From Lachnospiraceae bacterium (GTDB taxonomy: Bacteria; Bacillota; Clostridia; Lachnospirales; Lachnospiraceae): a DNA stretch of 64,000 nucleotides. Both the position numbers and the translations under genes were made by a program. The stretch spans positions 1 through 64,000 of the forward strand of contig JAJQHZ010000022.1 in assembly GCA_021199475.1 (NCBI GenBank), written 5' to 3'. The notes under the pieces were generated by a model. The model worked only from the letters and a program-made list of their open reading frames with translations. It did no database searches and was not told where the DNA came from. Below are positions 59,043 to 64,000 of the stretch, piece by piece. The stretch's first letter is position 1; every line of letters starts with the position of its first letter.

Positions 59043-59065
59043 TTTTATAATAAAAGAATAAAAAC

Positions 59066-59094
59066 GAGCAGGAAGCAAAAACCGCTTCCTGCTC
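59066..59094 (+). terminator. Rho-independent terminator at end of rnf operon
   Basis: GAGCAGGAAGCaaaaaccGCTTCCTGCTCatttcttttt. Confidence 0.85.
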
Positions 59095-59156
59095 ATTTCT
59101 TTTTCTCAGATAATCGCGAAGGACGAATTGCCAGACAGCTAGCTATTGCGCCTCCA

Positions 59157-61238
59157 TTACTCCTCGCTCTTACGCGCCGCAATCTCGCGCTCCTGTACAT
59201 CATTCGGAGCCTGCTCATAGCGTGCGAATTCATAAGTGAAATCTCCGGAACCGCCGGTCATAGAACGCAGCTGCGTGGAATAGCCATACAGCTCAGACAT
59301 CGGCACATCCGCCTCGACAATCGTATTGCCCTTGTGATCCGGGTTCATTCCAAGTACACGGCCGCGTCTCTTGTTCAGATCGCCCATGACATCGCCGGTG
59401 AACTTATCCGGCACAATAACCTTTACGGATGCAATCGGCTCAAGCAGCACCGGACTCGCGTCCATGAAGCCCTTCTTGAACGCCTGAGAAGCCGCAGTCT
59501 TGAACGCCATCTCAGAAGAGTCTACCGGATGATAGGAGCCATCATAGAGCACGGCCTTCACACCGACTACCGGATATCCGGCAAGAGGTCCCTTCTGGCA
59601 GGAATCCGCGATCCCCTTCTCAACAGCCGGGAAATAATTCTTCGGAACCGCGCCGCCGACAACCTCCTGTGAGAACTCATACAGCTCATCCAGGGAATCC
59701 ATCGGCGAAAAACGCATCTTTACATGACCGTACTGCCCATGTCCGCCAGACTGCTTCTTATACTTGGAATCCACATCCGAGCTCTTGCGGATGGTCTCGC
59801 GGAACGCCACCTTCGGCTTCTCCAGATTCACATCTACCTTGTATTTGGTCAGAAGACGGCTCACAACGATATCCAGATGCTGGTCGCCCAGACCATACAG
59901 CAGCGTCTGACGGTTCTCGCCATCATTCACAACCTTCAGCGTCAGATCCTCCTGTGCCATCTTGTTAAGCGCCTGCACCACCTTATCTTCCTCGCCGCGC
60001 ACCTTCGGCTCATATCTCTTGTAGGTATACGGAACCGGAAGTTCAATCTTTCCATAAGCGATCGGGGCAGCCTTCGTAGAGAGCGTGTCGCCCGTCGAAG
60101 CCTCGATCTTGCCAATCGCTCCGAGATCGCCCGCGTGCAGCTCCTTCACCTCAACCGGCTTGCTGCCTTCCATCACATAGAGCTTGCCTACACGATCCTC
60201 TGTGCCCTTCGCGTCATTGTAAAGGGTGTCGTCTCCCTTGAGCACGCCGGACGCCACTTTGATAAAGGAATATTTTCCGATGAACGGATCCACAAGGGTC
60301 TTCCAGACGTAAGCGGATTTCGATTTCGAGAAATCGTAATTTGCCTCAAATACTTCCTTGGTCTTCGTGTTCACACCGGCAAATCTGCGCTTATCCGGCG
60401 ACGGCATGTAGCTCACGATATCATCAAGCAGAATCAGAATTCCCTGAAGGTTCACGCTGGCGCCCATCGTTACCGGGACAATCGAGCCATCCCCAACGTT
60501 CGTATGCAGCGCAGCCATGATCTCCGCCTCAGAAAACTCCTCGCCATTGAAATAGCGATCCATGAACTCTTCGCTCGTCTCCGCAACGGCCTCGATCAGG
60601 TTCTCACGATACTTGTCTACATATTCCTGAAGGTAATCCGGAATCGGGCACTCCACCTTCTCCTGCTTATTCACATATCTTCTGGCAGCCATCTTCACTA
60701 CATTCACATAGCCGACAAACTTCTCATTCTCACGGAATGGCACATGAATCGGCGCAATCTTCTTGCCGTAAAGCTCCGTCAGGGATTCCACAACCTTGCG
60801 ATAGCTGGCATTGTCAAAATCCATGTTCGAAACATAGAAGAAACGCGGAAGCTTAAACTTCTCGCACAAATCCCATGCCTTCTGCGTACCGACCTCAACG
60901 CCGCTCTTTCCATTTACCACGATTACGGCCGCGTCCGCTGCCGCGCACGCTTCCACTGCTTCACCTGCAAAATCAAAATAGCCCGGCGTATCGAGAATAT
61001 TGATCTTTGTATCGCCCCAGATGATCGGAACCATCGAAGTCGTAATCGAAAACTTTCTCTTAATCTCCTCTTTATCATAATCGCTGATCGTGTTCCCATC
61101 CGTTACGTTGCCAAGTCTGCTCGTGATTCCGGAAAGGTAAGCCATTGCTTCAACCAGGCTGGTCTTGCCCGAGCCGCCGTGTCCGAGAATTACGATGTTG
61201 CGAATCTTGTCAGTGGTGTAAACATTCATAATCTTCAT
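59157..61238 (-). CDS. EF-G-like translation factor GTPase (second EF-G paralog)
   Basis: TDKIRNIVILGHGGSGKTSLVEAMAYLSG, NILDTPGYFDFAGE, QSGGHGQYGHVKMRF; divergent from fusA. Confidence 0.92.
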   Translation of the reverse strand: MKIMNVYTTDKIRNIVILGHGGSGKTSLVEAMAYLSGITSRLGNVTDGNTISDYDKEEIKRKFSITTSMVPIIWGDTKINILDTPGYFDFAGEAVEACAAADAAVIVVNGKSGVEVGTQKAWDLCEKFKLPRFFYVSNMDFDNASYRKVVESLTELYGKKIAPIHVPFRENEKFVGYVNVVKMAARRYVNKQEKVECPIPDYLQEYVDKYRENLIEAVAETSEEFMDRYFNGEEFSEAEIMAALHTNVGDGSIVPVTMGASVNLQGILILLDDIVSYMPSPDKRRFAGVNTKTKEVFEANYDFSKSKSAYVWKTLVDPFIGKYSFIKVASGVLKGDDTLYNDAKGTEDRVGKLYVMEGSKPVEVKELHAGDLGAIGKIEASTGDTLSTKAAPIAYGKIELPVPYTYKRYEPKVRGEEDKVVQALNKMAQEDLTLKVVNDGENRQTLLYGLGDQHLDIVVSRLLTKYKVDVNLEKPKVAFRETIRKSSDVDSKYKKQSGGHGQYGHVKMRFSPMDSLDELYEFSQEVVGGAVPKNYFPAVEKGIADSCQKGPLAGYPVVGVKAVLYDGSYHPVDSSEMAFKTAASQAFKKGFMDASPVLLEPIASVKVIVPDKFTGDVMGDLNKRRGRVLGMNPDHKGNTIVEADVPMSELYGYSTQLRSMTGGSGDFTYEFARYEQAPNDVQEREIAARKSEE

Positions 61239-61575
61239 CCTCCAAATTTATTTGTTCACCGTACAGGCATTGTGCCGTGCGCAAAAATCCCATACGGCAA
61301 AATACCCCACATAGTTACATTCTACTAAAAATTCACAGACAATTCAAGCATTTTATTCATTTTTAACAATTTTCTTTTTCTTTCTTTTTTCTGACTTCCG
61401 GCGCCTTTCGTTCCACTCCCCGATGCTGTCAGGATGCTGCAGTTTTGAAATCATTCTGAAGTGTTTCTTATAAATTTGTGAAATTGGTGGACATTAGCGA
61501 ATTGAAATGTTACAATCCTATTGCCTTTTATATCCAGAGTATTTGCGATACCATTTATATGAAGGGAGTGTTGAT

Positions 61576-62517
61576 ATGATTGTAAAACTATTAAAGCCCC
61601 TGTCCTTTGTGCCGGCGCTTCTTCTTATGTATATGATTTATTCCTTTTCCGCGCAGGATGCCACGACCTCATCCGCGCTCAGCTATCAGGTCAGCTATAC
61701 GGTCGTCGAGACCGGTAATGTCGTGCTTGACGCGGGTCTGCAGCCCTCGGAGATTTCCAGCCTCGCTATCCGTTTTAACGGCTTCGTTCGCAAGCTTGCG
61801 CATGTAACCGAATACTTCGCACTCGCGGTTGCGGTTGCGTTTCCTCTCTATGTCTATGGGCTGCACGGATTGCCCCTGATGTTTGTCGCCGGTCTGTTCT
61901 GCGTCGCTTTTGCCTGCACGGATGAATATCATCAGTCCTTTGTGAGCGGACGCGGCTCCACCGTGCGCGACGTGCTGATTGATTCGTTTGGTATCTTCTG
62001 GGGCATCATTCTGGTCCGCATTGTCGGATGGACCGGCCGGAAGACCATCTTCCGCCCATTCGGAAAAAAGAAGAAAAAAGCCGGAAAGGAAACGGCCTCC
62101 GCAGACGAATCCTATCGGAATCAAAATGCGGATTCCATCTACCCGCCCCGTTACCCGAACAATTCGGACTGCCAGCGCCAGCAGGGACAGGCACGCCAGG
62201 GTGCCCAGACCTATCAGAACGGGCCGGGCTGGGTATACCAAAACGGGCAGCCCAGTCAGAATCCGCAGGCTCAGACGTATCAAAGCGGCCAGCCATACCC
62301 GGGAGCGCAGCATCAGGCATACCGCGGCGGGCAGGCATACCAGCAGACCTTCCAGGGAGCTCAGCCCTATCCTCCTTACGGATATGCCGGAGAGCCGGAT
62401 ACGAAGAAAAACAAGAAAAAGAAAAAAAGGCAGAACAATTCCGACCGTCTTTCTGAGGATATGTCATTAAAAAAACTGATGCGGGATCTGACCGGTAAAA
62501 ACGAGCAGGACTCCTGA
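61576..62517 (+). CDS. VanZ-like membrane protein with Gln/Tyr/Gly/Pro-rich C-terminal tail
   Basis: VRKLAHVTEYFALAVAVAF, TDEYHQSFVSGRGSTVRDVLIDSFGIFWGI; tail TYQNGPGWVYQNGQPSQNPQAQTYQSGQPYPG. Confidence 0.87.
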   Translation: MIVKLLKPLSFVPALLLMYMIYSFSAQDATTSSALSYQVSYTVVETGNVVLDAGLQPSEISSLAIRFNGFVRKLAHVTEYFALAVAVAFPLYVYGLHGLPLMFVAGLFCVAFACTDEYHQSFVSGRGSTVRDVLIDSFGIFWGIILVRIVGWTGRKTIFRPFGKKKKKAGKETASADESYRNQNADSIYPPRYPNNSDCQRQQGQARQGAQTYQNGPGWVYQNGQPSQNPQAQTYQSGQPYPGAQHQAYRGGQAYQQTFQGAQPYPPYGYAGEPDTKKNKKKKKRQNNSDRLSEDMSLKKLMRDLTGKNEQDS

Positions 62518-62557
62518 ACTAAACCGGAGCGGCAGCGGAGAGCGGAGCGTAGACGCG

Positions 62558-62673
62558 AGTGGCAATGCCACTAACTTCCTTATGCAGCCCTGCGCAATCG
62601 GATGGGGGAGTCCTCTCGCCCTATCCGCTGTGCCAGGCGCGAGCAGCAAAGCAGCTATTTTCCAATCGCGCCT
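62558..62673. other. Hairpin-rich noncoding segment between VanZ-like gene and rpoC
   Basis: AGTGGCAaTGCCACT; GGAT..ATCC; AGGCGCGA...TCGCGCCT. Confidence 0.5.
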
Positions 62674-62687
62674 GTGTACATAAAAAA

Positions 62688-62725
62688 GGAGTGCCAGACT
62701 CCAAACGTCCGGCACTCCTTTTTCT
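62688..62725. terminator. Bidirectional rho-independent terminator (VanZ-like gene / rpoC)
   Basis: GGAGTGCCaGAC...GTCcGGCACTCC with flanking A-run/T-run. Confidence 0.85.
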
Positions 62726-62766
62726 TTCTTCTTATTCGTTGCTCTTTACTCGTTACTCTTTATTCG

Positions 62767-64000
62767 CTACTCTTCATCGGAATTGTCATCTTCGCCCATG
62801 ATAGAATCGTCTTCAGCGAAGTCATCCGCCATTTCCTCAGTCGGATCAAACGACTCTTCATCTCCGAATTCATCAAATGCAGGATCATCATCCTCCGCTT
62901 CCGGCGACCCGGTCTTCTGACCTTCCAATTCCGGATTATCGAAATCCGCCTCTGCAGGCTGATCCTCCGTATTTTCCGGCTTCATTGTCTCCACAGCATC
63001 GGAAGTCACATCCTCCGTCAGCTCGCCAAACGTAAGCTCGCTGGTACCGTCAAGCGGTTCGTCGTCATCCTCTTCTTCCAGAAGCATCTGCTCATATTCA
63101 TAGTCATCGGTGCCGGAGGTATCGATGGCTACGTTGCGGTAACGCTTCATGCCAGTACCGGCCGGAATCAGCTTACCGATGATCACGTTCTCCTTCAGTC
63201 CGACCAGAGGGTCGACCTTGCCCTTGATGGCTGCCTCCGTCAGTACCTTCGTCGTTTCCTGGAAGGATGCTGCTGAGAGGAAGGAATTTGTTGCCAGAGA
63301 AGCCTTCGTGATACCAAGCATGATTCGTTTGCCTTCCGCCGGCTCTTTGCCTTCCGCAATCATCTGTGCATTCTTATCCTCGTATTCCAGAATATCAACC
63401 ATGCTGCCCGGCAGGAAATCCGTATCTCCATTGTTATCAATGCGAACCTTCTTAAGCATCTGGCGCACAATAACCTCAATGTGCTTATCATTGATTTCTA
63501 CACCCTGCAGGCGGTATACACGCTGTACTTCGCGCAGCATATAGTCCTGTACGGCATCGACACCCTTAATTTTAAGAATATCATGCGGGTTCACACTACC
63601 TTCCGTCAGCTCGTCGCCGGCCTCCAGATAAGTTCCGTCCACCGGCTTAATGCGGGAGCCATAAGGAATCAGGTAGGTCTTTGACTCTCCGGTCTCTTCA
63701 TTGGTCACCACAATCTCGCGCTTCTTCTTTGTATCGCGCAGAGACGCCATACCGGCAATTTCCGTAATAATCGCAAGGCCCTTCGGCTTTCTTGCCTCAA
63801 AAAGCTCCTCAACACGAGGAAGACCCTGTGTGATATCACCGCCGGCCACGCCGCCGGTATGGAACGTACGCATCGTCAGCTGAGTACCCGGCTCACCGAT
63901 CGACTGTGCCGCGATAATACCGACAGACTCACCGACCTGCACCGGTTCACCAGTCGCCATGTTTGCGCCATAGCACTTGGAGCAGATCCCGATGTGAGAG
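62767..64000 (-). CDS. rpoC: DNA-directed RNA polymerase subunit beta' (C-terminal part, continues beyond window)
   Basis: [69 protein letters not shown]; open to the right edge. Confidence 0.97.
   Translation of the reverse strand, partial: SHIGICSKCYGANMATGEPVQVGESVGIIAAQSIGEPGTQLTMRTFHTGGVAGGDITQGLPRVEELFEARKPKGLAIITEIAGMASLRDTKKKREIVVTNEETGESKTYLIPYGSRIKPVDGTYLEAGDELTEGSVNPHDILKIKGVDAVQDYMLREVQRVYRLQGVEINDKHIEVIVRQMLKKVRIDNNGDTDFLPGSMVDILEYEDKNAQMIAEGKEPAEGKRIMLGITKASLATNSFLSAASFQETTKVLTEAAIKGKVDPLVGLKENVIIGKLIPAGTGMKRYRNVAIDTSGTDDYEYEQMLLEEEDDDEPLDGTSELTFGELTEDVTSDAVETMKPENTEDQPAEADFDNPELEGQKTGSPEAEDDDPAFDEFGDEESFDPTEEMADDFAEDDSIMGEDDNSDEE

Noticed and set aside
59724-61328. 534-aa plus-strand ORF opposite the EF-G-like gene
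   Set aside because: Antisense shadow ORF; His/Arg/Leu-rich translation typical of reverse-complement coding.

Overview
The window looks like chromosomal DNA from an anaerobic Firmicute. Protein content suggests Clostridia, probably Lachnospiraceae-like; this is inference. Most of it is densely packed core genes on the minus strand: rpsA/ispH/cmk, a two-component system, tmRNA, pnp/rpsO, the rnhB/lepB/rbgA/rplS/trmD/rimM/khpA/rpsP/ffh block, the rpsL-rpsG-fusA-tuf str block, leuS, recJ, secDF, an EF-G-like factor and the 3' end of rpoC. tyrA/aroA and a RelA/SpoT-domain synthetase are on the plus strand. The most interesting region is about 47-59 kb. It holds a Tat-signal, FMN-binding fumarate/urocanate-reductase-like flavoprotein, divergent from a TatA/B-TatA-TatC cassette, an exported protein with five FMN-binding (flavinylation-motif) domains joined by acidic linkers, and a complete Rnf operon (C, D-G fused, E, A, B). 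I read this as a flavin-based extracytoplasmic electron-transfer chain with an unknown terminal acceptor. Other points: a SCIFF ranthipeptide with a maturase carrying a Cys-rich insertion next to a structured leader; a multibranched inverted-repeat element between rplS and lepB; three clustered signal peptidase I paralogs; a ~30.7 kb separation of rpoC from rpsL; and hydrophilic low-complexity insertions in several housekeeping enzymes. All calls come from reading the sequence; no database search was run.
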